A stretch of DNA of 64,000 nt from Allomuricauda sp. CAU 1633 (GCF_017313225.1 NZ_JAFLNE010000004.1:186001-250000); one strand, 5' to 3'. Positions 24,240 through 33,475 are shown, numbered from the stretch's first letter. Program-made: numbers and translations. The notes: generated by a model not told the origin, from the sequence alone.

Positions 24240-26477
24240 TCAACCTATAATTTCTTTTTCTGGTACTTTTAAAAGTTCTGGTGTTTTGGTAAATGGTTGC
24301 TTATAAAGTCTATTGCCCGTGGCGGCTTTCATGGCATTGGCCACAGCCCCTCCTGCGGGTGGCAAGGTTGGCTCGCCCAATCCGGTTGGGGGAAGGTCAT
24401 TTTCCACGAAAAAGGTCTCCACTATGGGTGCTTCTTTGATGCGAAGCAATCGGTATCCATCAAAATTGGTGGTTGTTGGCTTTCCATTCTTAAAGGTCAT
24501 TTCGGTATACATGGAATGGCCCAGGCCATCCAAAACTCCACCTTCCACCAAATTTTTGGCTGCAAGGGGATTCACTACAATACCGCAGTCCACCACGCAA
24601 GTGATTTTCTTCACTACCGGCTCTCCATTCTCAATCTCCACATCGGCCACTTCAGCCACATGGGTGTTGTGGCAGTAATAGTTTACAAAACCTTGGTAAA
24701 CATTATCAGGTTTGGTGCCCCATCCCGATTTTTCAACAGCCAAGTGAATCACTTCCTTCATGCGCTCTGGGGAATATTGAATGCGCTCATCTTCCTCAGG
24801 TTTTACCTTGTCCAATAAGTCCAACCGAAGCTGAATTTTATCCACCTCCATCAACTCGGCCAACTCGTCAAAGAAACTTTGCTCGGCAGAGGCCAAAAAA
24901 TTGGTATAGGGTGCGCGCCACGCTCCAGTGGTGATATTGCTATCATACACTGCGGTATCAACTTGGTAGTTTTCAATGGCTCCTGCGGGGAAGAAATTGG
25001 GAACCAATCCGTACATATTGGAATTAACTGCGGCTTCTTTAAGGTGGTAGGCTGTGACCTTTCCATCCTTAATACCGGCTTTGATTCTGTATTTGATGGC
25101 CATTCGGTAAATACCATCTTCCATATCATCTTCACGACTATACACTAGTTTTACCGGTTTCTTTGCTTTTTCTGCAATTTCAGCAGCCTCAATGGCAAAG
25201 TCACCATAAAGCCTTCTTCCGAAACCACCACCAATCCTGGTCATTTCCAGATGGACTTCCTCCGCTTCCCTTCCAAGTAATTGGGCCACAAAATTTGCAG
25301 TTCCCTCTGGGGTTTGGATGGGCCCCGCCAAATGTATTTTTTCATCGGTAACATGGGCGAAAAAGTTCATCGGCTCCATACAGCTATGCGATAAAAAGGG
25401 CGACTCATAGGTACGCTCCAAAATTTCATCCGCTTCTGCGAATGCTTTTTTCACATTACCATCAGATCGCATGGTTTCAAATTTGTTGCCATCCAATAAG
25501 TCTGTCAATATTTTGTCGTGCTCCTCTGTGTTTTCAGCTTTGGTGGCTTCCTGCCACTCGGCCTTAATTGCTTTTTTGGCCTTTAGGGCTTCCCATGTGG
25601 AATTCGCTAACACCACGACTTTATCACTTGAGCTTAAAATGTTTTCAATTCTAGGGATTTCTTCCATGAGCCCACGTATTTTTTCTCCAATGGTGAATAC
25701 ATCCACAACTCCCGGCATGGCTCTAGCTTCGGTATCATCATAGGAAACCAATTTGTGCCCAAAGGCTGGTGGACGCAAAACAGCGGCGTATACCATGCCT
25801 TCTGCTTTGTAGTCCATTCCATATAATGGTTTTCCAGTAATAATTTTGTCGATATCCACGTTGGGCGTGGGTTTGCCCATGATTTTGTACTCGCTAGGGT
25901 CTTTGAGTGGGACATCTTCAGGGACCTCCAACTGGGCGGCTTCTTTTACGACATCACCATAACCCAGTGTTTCACCAGCGGCATTGGTGATGACACCTTC
26001 GCTAACAGAACATTCTGATGGATCAACGCCCCAACGTGCAGCAGCAGCACTCACCAGCATTTGCTTGGCGGCGGCTCCAGTTTGACGGAGGGCATCCCAT
26101 CCAAATCGGATGGATTGACTACCTCCAGCTACCTGCCGGGTGTAATTATTGGTATCCAAAATACCTTGCTCCACGTAAACATCCTTCCAAGCCACATCCA
26201 GCTCTTCGGCTATGATCATGGGCATGGAGGTCTTTACATTCTGACCCACTTCTGGGTTTGGTGAAAAAATGGTGACCGCGCCGTTATCGGCAATTTTGAT
26301 GAAGGCATTAAAGTCGTTATAATCCAAACTGGCCAAATCAATGGCGGGTTCTTGAATGACTTTGGGTTTGCACGCCTGGAAAAGATTAAAGCCAATCAGC
26401 AAGCCTCCTCCGGCCAGCGAAGAATTGCGCAGAAATGACCTTCTACTAAGTGAATTATGTATAGGATTTATTGACAT
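24240..26477 (-). CDS. Tat-exported molybdenum hydroxylase large subunit (isoquinoline 1-oxidoreductase beta-like)
   Basis: A 745-residue Mo-cofactor subunit of the xanthine oxidase superfamily, close in layout to IorB and periplasmic aldehyde oxidoreductases. LSRRSFLRN followed by a short hydrophobic stretch is a twin-arginine signal, and FQAC at about residue 36 could be a lipobox, so it is probably held on the outside of the inner membrane. Motifs include GGGFGRRLYGDFAIEAAEIA, GAWRAPYTNFLASAEQSF and the C-terminal GLGEPTLPPAGGA, where the glutamate near residue 702 is the expected catalytic base. It pairs with the iron-sulfur protein 28 bases upstream. There is no FAD subunit; an external cytochrome is the likely acceptor. 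The substrate, probably an N-heterocycle or aldehyde, is unknown. Confidence 0.93.
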   Translation of the reverse strand: MSINPIHNSLSRRSFLRNSSLAGGGLLIGFNLFQACKPKVIQEPAIDLASLDYNDFNAFIKIADNGAVTIFSPNPEVGQNVKTSMPMIIAEELDVAWKDVYVEQGILDTNNYTRQVAGGSQSIRFGWDALRQTGAAAKQMLVSAAAARWGVDPSECSVSEGVITNAAGETLGYGDVVKEAAQLEVPEDVPLKDPSEYKIMGKPTPNVDIDKIITGKPLYGMDYKAEGMVYAAVLRPPAFGHKLVSYDDTEARAMPGVVDVFTIGEKIRGLMEEIPRIENILSSSDKVVVLANSTWEALKAKKAIKAEWQEATKAENTEEHDKILTDLLDGNKFETMRSDGNVKKAFAEADEILERTYESPFLSHSCMEPMNFFAHVTDEKIHLAGPIQTPEGTANFVAQLLGREAEEVHLEMTRIGGGFGRRLYGDFAIEAAEIAEKAKKPVKLVYSREDDMEDGIYRMAIKYRIKAGIKDGKVTAYHLKEAAVNSNMYGLVPNFFPAGAIENYQVDTAVYDSNITTGAWRAPYTNFLASAEQSFFDELAELMEVDKIQLRLDLLDKVKPEEDERIQYSPERMKEVIHLAVEKSGWGTKPDNVYQGFVNYYCHNTHVAEVADVEIENGEPVVKKITCVVDCGIVVNPLAAKNLVEGGVLDGLGHSMYTEMTFKNGKPTTTNFDGYRLLRIKEAPIVETFFVENDLPPTGLGEPTLPPAGGAVANAMKAATGNRLYKQPFTKTPELLKVPEKEIIG

Positions 26478-26505
26478 GTTCTAGTTTTTTGTAATGAAAA
26501 GGGAT

Positions 26506-26967
26506 TTATTCCATGTTGTCCGCAGCAATTTGTACCGCTTTACGGATTCTGGTATAGGTCGCACATCGGCAGATATTGCCGTGCATGGCGTTTTCAATGT
26601 CCTCTTCTGAGGGATTGGGATTGCTCGCCAAAAAAGCGGAGGCAGTCATAATCTGACCGGCTTGGCAATACCCGCATTGGGGAACATCCACTTCTTTCCA
26701 GGCTTCTTGAACGGGATGGGTACCATCTTCCGATAGTCCTTCAATGGTGGTAATGGATTTTCCTTCTACTTGGGAAAGGGTTAGGGAACAGCTTCTCATG
26801 GCGGTGCCATCAACATGGATGGTACAGGCACCACATTGCCCAATTCCACATCCATACTTGGTGCCCACAAGATCTAAATGATCTCGAAGCACCCATAAAA
26901 CGGGAGTGTCCTCAGCAACGTCGACTGTTTTTGACGTGCCATTGACAGTGATTTGATACGTTGGCAT
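26506..26967 (-). CDS. [2Fe-2S] subunit of the molybdenum hydroxylase (IorA-like)
   Basis: A 153-residue small subunit with two [2Fe-2S] clusters. The plant-type ferredoxin cluster uses the cysteines of [15 protein letters not shown] and RSC near residue 60; the second all-helical cluster uses CGYCQAG near residue 100 and CRCATYTRI near residue 137. It has no signal of its own, so it probably leaves the cell bound to the Tat-signal-bearing large subunit. It is the first gene of the eleven-gene molybdenum operon. Confidence 0.95.
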   Translation of the reverse strand: MPTYQITVNGTSKTVDVAEDTPVLWVLRDHLDLVGTKYGCGIGQCGACTIHVDGTAMRSCSLTLSQVEGKSITTIEGLSEDGTHPVQEAWKEVDVPQCGYCQAGQIMTASAFLASNPNPSEEDIENAMHGNICRCATYTRIRKAVQIAADNME

Positions 26968-27033
26968 AGTTTTTTGAATTGATTGTTTGTTGTTACTATT
27001 GCTGTTGAAGTTATCAAAAAATTAATCGAATGT

Positions 27034-27065
27034 TCTTTTTTTAACAGCACCCCTCTTTTTTTAAC
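27034..27065. repeat. Two direct repeats in the divergent control region
   Basis: TCTTTTTTTAAC occurs at 27034-27045 and again at 27054-27065, exactly 20 bases apart. It lies between the molybdenum operon and the divergent VWA gene. Two helical turns of spacing would suit cooperative binding, or the T-runs may simply bend the DNA. Confidence 0.4.
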
Positions 27066-27144
27066 TTTTCTTTAAATCTATTGTGACTCCATAAGATAAT
27101 TTTCAGGCAGATTCAACGTTTTGCATGTTGAACCTTAACTTTAT

Positions 27145-28239
27145 ATGAAAATGAAAAACGCTTTTCGCTATTGTTTTTTGCTATCCCTTACTTTTTTAAT
27201 TTTCTCTTGTGGAAATGCCGATGATGATGTCAATTTTGACATTAATGATGGAGAATTGGGTCAAGGACAGAGCCCTGATGACTGTCTTGGTTTTGATGAT
27301 AACGAGTTGTTACTTTCCATACAGGATCAATTTACCGCGTTACCTGCCAAAGTTTCCATTCTTTTTAGAGTGTCAGACCTTCAGGGTAATCCAATATCTG
27401 GATTGAGTGCAGACCAATTCACCATTTACGAACAAGGACGAAATGATGATTGCTTCAATGTAATTTCTTCATCCGAGTCGCAGGCCCGAATTTCACCAAA
27501 TACCCAGGTGTTCAACAACAATACCGTTTTAGTACTGGATTTAAGTAATAGTGTACTTCAAAGTAGTTTGGCAGAATTGAAATCGGCTTCAACAAGTTTT
27601 GTCAATAATGTGATGCCAACTCCAGAAACAGAGTCTTTTAAAATGGCTATTTATTGGTTTGATGGTGAGGATGAATTGCATCTTCTGAATGAACCGTCGT
27701 CTTCTGCAACTGAATTGACCGCGGCTATTGATGGTATTACTGCGGATATCAGCAATGACCCCTCGACAGATTTGTATGGAGCTGTAATTAAATCCACGGA
27801 TATTGCTGAAGATTTGCTGAGGGAAAGTCAACAAGAATCTTTGATTGGTGCGGCATCCATTGTATTGTTTACGGATGGTACGGACCAAGCTTCGCGCTAT
27901 AGTGAAGACAACGCACTGAGAGCTGTTGAAAATGCAAGTAGAAACATCTCTTACTTCACCATTGGTCTAGGTGCAGAGATCGATGCGGACATTCTCATGC
28001 AAATAGGAAAGACCGCTAGTGTGTTCGCTGGAAATAAGGAAGAATTGGAAACGACCTTTAACCAAATTTCGCAACGGGTCTCTGAGCAGGCCAATAGTTT
28101 TTATCTTTTTGAGTACTGCACTCCAAAACGAGATGGCAGTGGCGAAAATAACTTGGTGATACAATTGACCAATGGAAGCCTTCAAGGTGCCGTACAGACC
28201 AAGTTCAATGCCAAAGGTTTTACTGGGGGTTGCGAATAA
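27145..28239 (+). CDS. VWA-domain lipoprotein
   Basis: A 364-residue exported lipoprotein with leader ending in IFSC (Cys 22) and an acidic spacer. Residues about 65-110 form an Ig-like strand set (VSDLQGNPISGLSADQFTIYEQG) seen ahead of VWA domains. The VWA domain follows: VLVLDLSNS at about 129-136 carries the MIDAS residues D132, S134 and S136, with LYGAVIKSTD and LFTDGTDQASRY supplying the other metal ligands. It probably binds a protein partner at the cell surface. It is divergent from the molybdenum operon. Confidence 0.88.
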   Translation: MKMKNAFRYCFLLSLTFLIFSCGNADDDVNFDINDGELGQGQSPDDCLGFDDNELLLSIQDQFTALPAKVSILFRVSDLQGNPISGLSADQFTIYEQGRNDDCFNVISSSESQARISPNTQVFNNNTVLVLDLSNSVLQSSLAELKSASTSFVNNVMPTPETESFKMAIYWFDGEDELHLLNEPSSSATELTAAIDGITADISNDPSTDLYGAVIKSTDIAEDLLRESQQESLIGAASIVLFTDGTDQASRYSEDNALRAVENASRNISYFTIGLGAEIDADILMQIGKTASVFAGNKEELETTFNQISQRVSEQANSFYLFEYCTPKRDGSGENNLVIQLTNGSLQGAVQTKFNAKGFTGGCE

Positions 28240-28260
28240 AGGTGTAATCATAATAGTTAT

Positions 28261-28296
28261 AAAAAAAGCCCGGCAATTTGACCGGGCATTTTTTAT
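28261..28296. terminator. Bidirectional terminator
   Basis: GCCCGG (28268-28273) and CCGGGC (28282-28287) form a 6-bp GC stem with an 8-base loop. Seven A bases precede it and six T bases follow, so it can end transcription from both the VWA gene and the convergent DUF1080 gene. Confidence 0.85.
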
Positions 28297-28901
28297 TTTG
28301 TGTCCAAAGGGGTAATCTTAATATTCCGCCATTTTACACGAATACCACCACCATCATGAATCTGAAGGGCAATGGCCCCTTTGCCCTCGCCAATTTTTTC
28401 ATCTTCTAAATGCACCATTTCTGTGCCGTTGAGCCAAGAAGTGATGCTTGGACCTTCCGCCCTTATTTTTAAGGTGTTCCACTCCCCCATTTTAAGGGCC
28501 TTGTCTTTTTCTGGGTCAGGTTTAATCAACCAACCACGACCATACGATTCGTAAATTCCCCCTGTATCTTTTCCGGGAGGGGCCACTTCCACTTGCCAAC
28601 CGCTCACTTTGGTACCTTCAAAAGTGGAACGGATAAAAACACCGCTATTCCCATCCGCTTCTTGTTTAAATTCCAAAGTCAATTCAAAATCATCATAAAA
28701 ATCTTCGGTGGATAAATATCCGTATTCGGCTTTGGGTCCACTTTCGCAGATAAGTTCGCTATTTTCAACAAACCACTTTTCTTCGCCATGGTTGACCCAT
28801 CCGTCGAGATTTTTACCATTAAACAAATCGGTGACGTTGCCCTGTGCTGACACCCCTTGAATTGCCACTAGGAATAAAGTTGTAAAAATTAGTTTTCTCA
28901 T
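28293..28901 (-). CDS. DUF1080 (3-keto-disaccharide hydrolase-like) protein, secreted
   Basis: A 202-residue exported protein: signal MRKLIFTTLFLVAIQGVSAQ, then a single concanavalin-like jelly-roll domain of the DUF1080 family. LFNGKNLDGWVNHGEEKW, SGVFIRSTFEG and GGIRVKWRNIKI are family signatures. Some members hydrolyse glycosidic bonds of 3-keto sugars, which fits with the oxidoreductase pair at the start of the window. It is a single gene. Confidence 0.88.
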   Translation of the reverse strand: MRKLIFTTLFLVAIQGVSAQGNVTDLFNGKNLDGWVNHGEEKWFVENSELICESGPKAEYGYLSTEDFYDDFELTLEFKQEADGNSGVFIRSTFEGTKVSGWQVEVAPPGKDTGGIYESYGRGWLIKPDPEKDKALKMGEWNTLKIRAEGPSITSWLNGTEMVHLEDEKIGEGKGAIALQIHDGGGIRVKWRNIKITPLDTK

Positions 28902-29053
28902 AATTGTATAAATCTGGGCAAGAAAATACGGGAAATCTTGGGGATAACGTCCAAAACGTAGGGTTTTTAGACCGATAGTTGTTTATAGGATACAGACGAC
29001 AACTAAAAACATCCTAATGACCCGAGGAAAAGTTAAACGTAAAATGAAATGTG

Positions 29054-29221
29054 ATGGATGTAGTAAAAGAAATTATCGACAACAGTGCCATAGGTCCTTT
29101 TTCCAACGGATTTAAAAGTGTGGTACTTTCTCTTTTTGCTTCAATTGTTTGCGTACTGCTAGTTATGTTGACCATTTTGATTATAAATGGTTCCAGCATT
29201 ACCTTTCATTACGGCTACTAG
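29054..29221 (+). CDS. Small single-pass membrane protein
   Basis: A 55-codon frame found by reading the plus strand of an otherwise empty gap. The protein starts MDVVKEIIDNSAIGPFSNG and has one strongly hydrophobic segment (VCVLLVMLTILIING, about residues 32-46) and a short polar tail. A GTG one codon upstream is an alternative start. Its stop overlaps the end of the convergent peptidase gene by 4 bases. Hydrophobicity and tight packing favour a real gene; no homolog is recognised. Confidence 0.4.
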   Translation: MDVVKEIIDNSAIGPFSNGFKSVVLSLFASIVCVLLVMLTILIINGSSITFHYGY

Positions 29222-30663
29222 CGATAGATCAGTGCATTTCCGAATTTTTGTTCTTCAAGTGGTTTGGATAAATCCAATAAAAAACCATTGATGACCGCGT
29301 GGGTTATTATTCCCTCCTTTTCCAGAAAAAAAGTTGGGTTCACTCCCGGTTGCAGATTGAATGAATTCAATTTAAAATTTAACCCGATTTTGTGAACTGG
29401 CTGATTCACAGAAAAACCAGTATCAGGAAGCATGGTCTTCACATAAGCAATTCCTTCTTGCAAAAGATTTTTCGCATTCTGATTGTTACCCATGTTGGCC
29501 ACTTTTGGAGGAACAATGGTATATCCCGAAGCATCAAATGTTTCATACCCATAAAATGTGGAAAGGTCGCCCTGGTCATCCACCACACTTTTGTAATAAA
29601 AATCGTTGTGCCCTTTAAGGTCAATTTCATTTCTGAAAATGCCCAAATCCAAAATATAGTCGTTCCCCAAAAGTTCATAGGTAACATTTTCAATCTTTAG
29701 GTCGAATAACTTCCTGTCGTTATGTGGGATTTTCTCATAATCTTCCACAGGAATACTTTTGTAACTGCCATTGGCAATAGTATACAAAGCCGAAAGGATG
29801 GAAACATAGTTGAGTTTCCGTATTTCCTGTTTTTCTGGATCATTGGTGTATCCGCCTGATTCAATTAAAATAAGGCTGGTACCCCATTTGGCAATATTAT
29901 CGCCAAAAGCACGGGGTTCAAAATCGTCACTGTATCGTCCTACCTGTCCAGGTGCATAATTTTGAATAATCTTGTTCATGTACACAATCACCTTCATGGC
30001 ATTCGCCCGTACCTCGTTGATGTTTTTTTCATAATTAAAGGCCGTAGCCAAATAGGAAATCGTGGCCGGTTTGTCCGTCAATTCTGCATTGTAATAGGTG
30101 CTTTGGTCATGCAGGTTGAAACCAAAATCAGCATCCAAACTATCCCGAATCCGTTTTAGGGCCCGTCCTTCGGGTGATTGCAATCGCAGTGCATCTCGAT
30201 TGATGTCGATGCCCAACGCATTCCTGCGCTGGTACACTTCTGCCCCATCTGGATTTACCATCGGCAAAAAGTGAAGTTTTAATTTCGAAAGGATTTCGCT
30301 TTTCTCTTGCTCAAAATCGGAAGAATCCAAAAAATGGAGAATATCAAAAATGGCTTGTGTGGCCGTAGGCTCATTGCCGTGCATCTGTGACCATAAAAAC
30401 ACGTTAATGTCTCCTGTACCAATACTGATAAGACTCAAATCCCGCCCTTCAATGGACTCCCCTACTTTATGTACATCAAACTTTGGGTTGGCCCTGAATT
30501 GCTGAATCAAAGGCTGTATTTCCCGATGTTTAATACGCCGCTCCCCCAAGGATGGCTCTTTGTACTTTTCATAGGTTTCATACAGTTTGGAGGTAATAGG
30601 GTCCTGACCTTGCATTGAAATTGTCAGTAACGCTATAAAAATGGGAAGCAGTCTATTGAGCAT
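29218..30663 (-). CDS. M14-family zinc carboxypeptidase-like protein, secreted
   Basis: A 481-residue secreted metallopeptidase. The signal ends at SMQG. QMHGNEPTATQ near residue 94 carries the first zinc ligands (H and E) and FNLHDQ near residue 180 the third histidine; NPDGAEVYQRRNALGIDINRD is the substrate-binding segment around residues 137-157, including the arginine and NR pair. LILIESGG near residue 270 holds the catalytic glutamate. The C-terminal 150 residues are an extra domain. It is likely to trim peptides or murein-derived peptides, as the next gene encodes an amidase and lies 4 bases upstream. Confidence 0.9.
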   Translation of the reverse strand: MLNRLLPIFIALLTISMQGQDPITSKLYETYEKYKEPSLGERRIKHREIQPLIQQFRANPKFDVHKVGESIEGRDLSLISIGTGDINVFLWSQMHGNEPTATQAIFDILHFLDSSDFEQEKSEILSKLKLHFLPMVNPDGAEVYQRRNALGIDINRDALRLQSPEGRALKRIRDSLDADFGFNLHDQSTYYNAELTDKPATISYLATAFNYEKNINEVRANAMKVIVYMNKIIQNYAPGQVGRYSDDFEPRAFGDNIAKWGTSLILIESGGYTNDPEKQEIRKLNYVSILSALYTIANGSYKSIPVEDYEKIPHNDRKLFDLKIENVTYELLGNDYILDLGIFRNEIDLKGHNDFYYKSVVDDQGDLSTFYGYETFDASGYTIVPPKVANMGNNQNAKNLLQEGIAYVKTMLPDTGFSVNQPVHKIGLNFKLNSFNLQPGVNPTFFLEKEGIITHAVINGFLLDLSKPLEEQKFGNALIYR

Positions 30664-30667
30664 AGCT

Positions 30668-31354
30668 TTATTTTGTTGGAACGGGTTTAAAGTTAAATTT
30701 TTTAGTCGCTTTTCGCACTTTTTTCATGAAATCCATGCCTGGGTCAGTTTTTGTTGTGCGGTACCCATCATCCACTTCCAGCCATAGGGGATGTCCTTCG
30801 AAAAGTGTATATTCTTGATGACCTATCACATAGTCAATATTATATTTTGAAGCGAGATACTTCACTAAATAAATATTGGACTTCAGCTGTTTTTTGGTTA
30901 ATGGAAAGCCTCCCGTTCCACCTACATTTTCAATTCCGATGGCGCAGTGGTTCAACCCTATGGTGTGACGTGCCATGACGGTTTCGGGCATCAAACGATA
31001 AATAGTACCATCCCGATCCACCAAAAAATGGGAAGACACATTTAATCCACTCACATTTTCCAAATCAGGTCGCCAATTGGGCAGAGTAGACCTATTAAAA
31101 GCGGCAAACGATTTTTTCAAGGTTGGGATGGCCGTCCAGTGCAGCACAATCATTTTAGGGACAATGGTGGTGGTATCTTGCTCCAATCTGTAACGTTGGG
31201 CCAAATATTCTTTGGTAAGTTCAATCCGTTGCTCATCAAAAATTATGGGGATGTCCACAATCTCTTTTTGAACTTTGCATGAAATAAAAAGTGTTCCCAA
31301 AAAGACTGTTAGACTTATTTTTTTCAAATAAAATTGAAATGGAGCCATGCCCAA
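30668..31354 (-). CDS. N-acetylmuramoyl-L-alanine amidase (Amidase_2) lipoprotein
   Basis: A 228-residue peptidoglycan amidase of the AmpD/PGRP fold. The leader ends in FISC, so it is lipid anchored; the ATG two codons downstream is an equally good start. IVLHWTA near residue 69 provides the first zinc histidine, HCAIGIENVGG the central strand, and IGHQEYTLFEGH with KTDPGMDF the last ligands. It is expected to release stem peptides from murein. It is co-transcribed with the M14 peptidase, a pairing that suggests cell wall turnover or prey lysis. Confidence 0.92.
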   Translation of the reverse strand: MGMAPFQFYLKKISLTVFLGTLFISCKVQKEIVDIPIIFDEQRIELTKEYLAQRYRLEQDTTTIVPKMIVLHWTAIPTLKKSFAAFNRSTLPNWRPDLENVSGLNVSSHFLVDRDGTIYRLMPETVMARHTIGLNHCAIGIENVGGTGGFPLTKKQLKSNIYLVKYLASKYNIDYVIGHQEYTLFEGHPLWLEVDDGYRTTKTDPGMDFMKKVRKATKKFNFKPVPTK

Positions 31355-31522
31355 ATGTAACCTAAAATTAAAAACAGCATCTACTATTATTTAATATCTT
31401 TAATGTGCCTCCATATAGATTAAGTCCAAGAAAACCCATATGTTGCAATATCGAATCGTGGTGTTTGATGGTGAAATGGACGAAAGCCAAAAAGTTTATG
31501 AAATTCAAATAATCAACAATAC

Positions 31523-33070
31523 ATGAAAACTAGAATTAGCTTTATTGTAGGTGTTTTTGGCTGCCTTTTCATGAATGCCCAAGAAGAGTATCAGCTTGGA
31601 CCCAATTCTGAGGTTTATGAGGGTATTCCAAAGGGTACTGTGAGTAAGTATGTCTGGGAAAGTGACATCTACCCCAATACAGTTCGGGAGTATTATGTGT
31701 ATGTGCCAGCACAGTATGATGGCTCTTCAGAAGCTGCGCTAATGGTTTTTCAGGATGGACATACCTATGTGGATTTGGAAGGGGAGTTTAGGGTGCCTAC
31801 GGTTTTTGATAACCTGATTGCCCAACAAAAAATGCCAGTAACTATTGGATTGTTCATTAATCCAGGCCATGATAAGGATGCTCCGAAGGCCGAGAGTCCG
31901 TGGCGAGTCACCAATAGAACCCTTGAATACGATGAAGTTTCAGGTACGTATGGTGATTTTCTACTTCAAGAACTTATTCCCGAACTCAAAAAGAACTATA
32001 AGATTTCTGATGACCCAAAGATGAATGCCATTTGCGGTCTTTCTTCGGGGGGCATTTGTGCATTTTCTGTAGCGTGGTTCCATACCAACAAATTTCAAAA
32101 AGTGTTGAGCCATATTGGAAGCTTTACCGATATCCGGGGAGGACATAATTATCCCTCCATGATTCGCAAAAATGAGCCCAAGGACATCAAAGTTTTCCTG
32201 CAAGATGGGTCCAATGACCTGAATCTGGAATATGGCAATTGGTGGTTGGCCAATTTGCAGATGGAATCTGCCTTAAAGTTTAAAGAGTATGATTACAAGT
32301 TTGTACCGGGGACCGGAGGGCATGATGGTAATCACGGAGGGGCCATTTTACCAGAGTCATTGGAATGGTTATGGAGTGATGTGGCACCCAAACGAGTCCA
32401 ATCCAAGGTATATAAGGTAGGCGAAACCGCGCATGACACCACTTTGCTCGAAGGTGAAACCGTCCATTTTAAAACAATGGAACTAACACTGGAAACGTTG
32501 GTGCCTGCTTCTAAAAAAATGTTCTTGAATGAGGAGAGGGAACAGATTATCATTGCCAAGGAAGGAGAACTCACAGTGGACCTAAACGGAGACACCAAAA
32601 CAATAGGGCCAAACAGTGTGGTTGTTATTATGCCCGGTGACAAGGCCACTGTAAATGCTAAAACAGCAAAGGCACAATATTATCATATGGTCTACACCTC
32701 CCATCAACCTATGGATTTGGATAGAGGGAACGAGGAGGGTTCAATCATCATTGATTTTGATGGGGTACAATACAGCACGCACGACAGGGGCGGAATTCGG
32801 AACTACTTCCATAGAGAAACGGCCATGTGCCCTTATTACGAGATGCACGTCACCAATTTAAACTCGGGTATAAAAAGTCATGAACCGCACACGCATGCAG
32901 CGGCAGAGTTGGTTATTATGGTCAAAGGAGAGACCGAAATGGAAATCGGTAATGAAATGTACCAAGGAAAGGCAGGCGACGTATACTATTTGGCCTCACA
33001 AGTGCCCCATGCCATCAAAAATATCGGTGATGAGCAATGCATGTATTTTGCTTTTCAGTGGGATAACTAA
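31523..33070 (+). CDS. Secreted esterase fused to C-terminal cupin domains
   Basis: A 515-residue secreted fusion. After a signal ending at FMNAQ, residues about 40-290 form an alpha/beta-hydrolase of the enterochelin-esterase / carbohydrate esterase 1 type: the nucleophile lies in GLSSGG near residue 172, the acid in FLQDGSNDL, and the histidine in GGHDGNHG. Residues about 310-400 and 420-515 resemble cupin folds; HEPHTHAAAELVIMVKGE and GDVYYLASQVPHAI carry the metal-binding His-Glu-His pattern in the last one. A cupin on an esterase could bind a sugar acid or metal. No partner genes are adjacent. Confidence 0.85.
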   Translation: MKTRISFIVGVFGCLFMNAQEEYQLGPNSEVYEGIPKGTVSKYVWESDIYPNTVREYYVYVPAQYDGSSEAALMVFQDGHTYVDLEGEFRVPTVFDNLIAQQKMPVTIGLFINPGHDKDAPKAESPWRVTNRTLEYDEVSGTYGDFLLQELIPELKKNYKISDDPKMNAICGLSSGGICAFSVAWFHTNKFQKVLSHIGSFTDIRGGHNYPSMIRKNEPKDIKVFLQDGSNDLNLEYGNWWLANLQMESALKFKEYDYKFVPGTGGHDGNHGGAILPESLEWLWSDVAPKRVQSKVYKVGETAHDTTLLEGETVHFKTMELTLETLVPASKKMFLNEEREQIIIAKEGELTVDLNGDTKTIGPNSVVVIMPGDKATVNAKTAKAQYYHMVYTSHQPMDLDRGNEEGSIIIDFDGVQYSTHDRGGIRNYFHRETAMCPYYEMHVTNLNSGIKSHEPHTHAAAELVIMVKGETEMEIGNEMYQGKAGDVYYLASQVPHAIKNIGDEQCMYFAFQWDN

Positions 33071-33073
33071 ATC

Positions 33074-33475
33074 TTATTCAATGGGAATGGCATAGCAGAT
33101 CATAAGTTTCCTTCTCCCCCATTCCCGGGCCTTTTTTACATCCTCTCCCATATAAATATCAATTCGGTTTCGCCAGCGATAGTGCATTTTGTCCTTCACG
33201 TAGAAGGTATCTGGAAAGGTATCGATTTTTACCATGGTGTTGTGTTGCAATCCCATTTTAATAAGATCTCGGGAAACCGCAATGCACTTCATGCCTGGTT
33301 GTAATGTATCACCCCAAGCTGCTACGGATGGATTGATGGTATCTGTTTGCCAAAAAACCGAATTATAGGCCGATGCTGTTACCTCATGCCCTATCCATTC
33401 ATGAGTGGGTTTTTGAACTGGCTTTTGTTGGGTACAGGAAGCCAACACGATAAAAGAAAAGAGTAATTTCTTCAA
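33074..33475 (-). CDS. 3D-domain lipoprotein (MltA/RlpA-like double-psi barrel)
   Basis: A 133-residue protein with lipobox leader (MKKLLFSFIVLASC). The body is a 3D domain: VTASAYNS, then the aspartate-bearing AVSRDLI, DTFYVKDKMHYRWRNRIDIYMG and EWGRRKL, which is the usual end. Such domains form the active barrel of lytic transglycosylase-like proteins, although here it stands alone. It overlaps nothing and is convergent with the esterase-cupin gene, 3 bases away. Confidence 0.85.
   Translation of the reverse strand: MKKLLFSFIVLASCTQQKPVQKPTHEWIGHEVTASAYNSVFWQTDTINPSVAAWGDTLQPGMKCIAVSRDLIKMGLQHNTMVKIDTFPDTFYVKDKMHYRWRNRIDIYMGEDVKKAREWGRRKLMICYAIPIE

Noticed and set aside
24297-24818. Plus-strand open frame of 173 codons
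   Set aside because: It is antisense to the catalytic C-terminal part of the molybdenum hydroxylase and carries no recognisable motif.
29014-29199. Minus-strand open frame of 61 codons
   Set aside because: It competes with the plus-strand 55-residue frame, which has a better membrane helix and end position.
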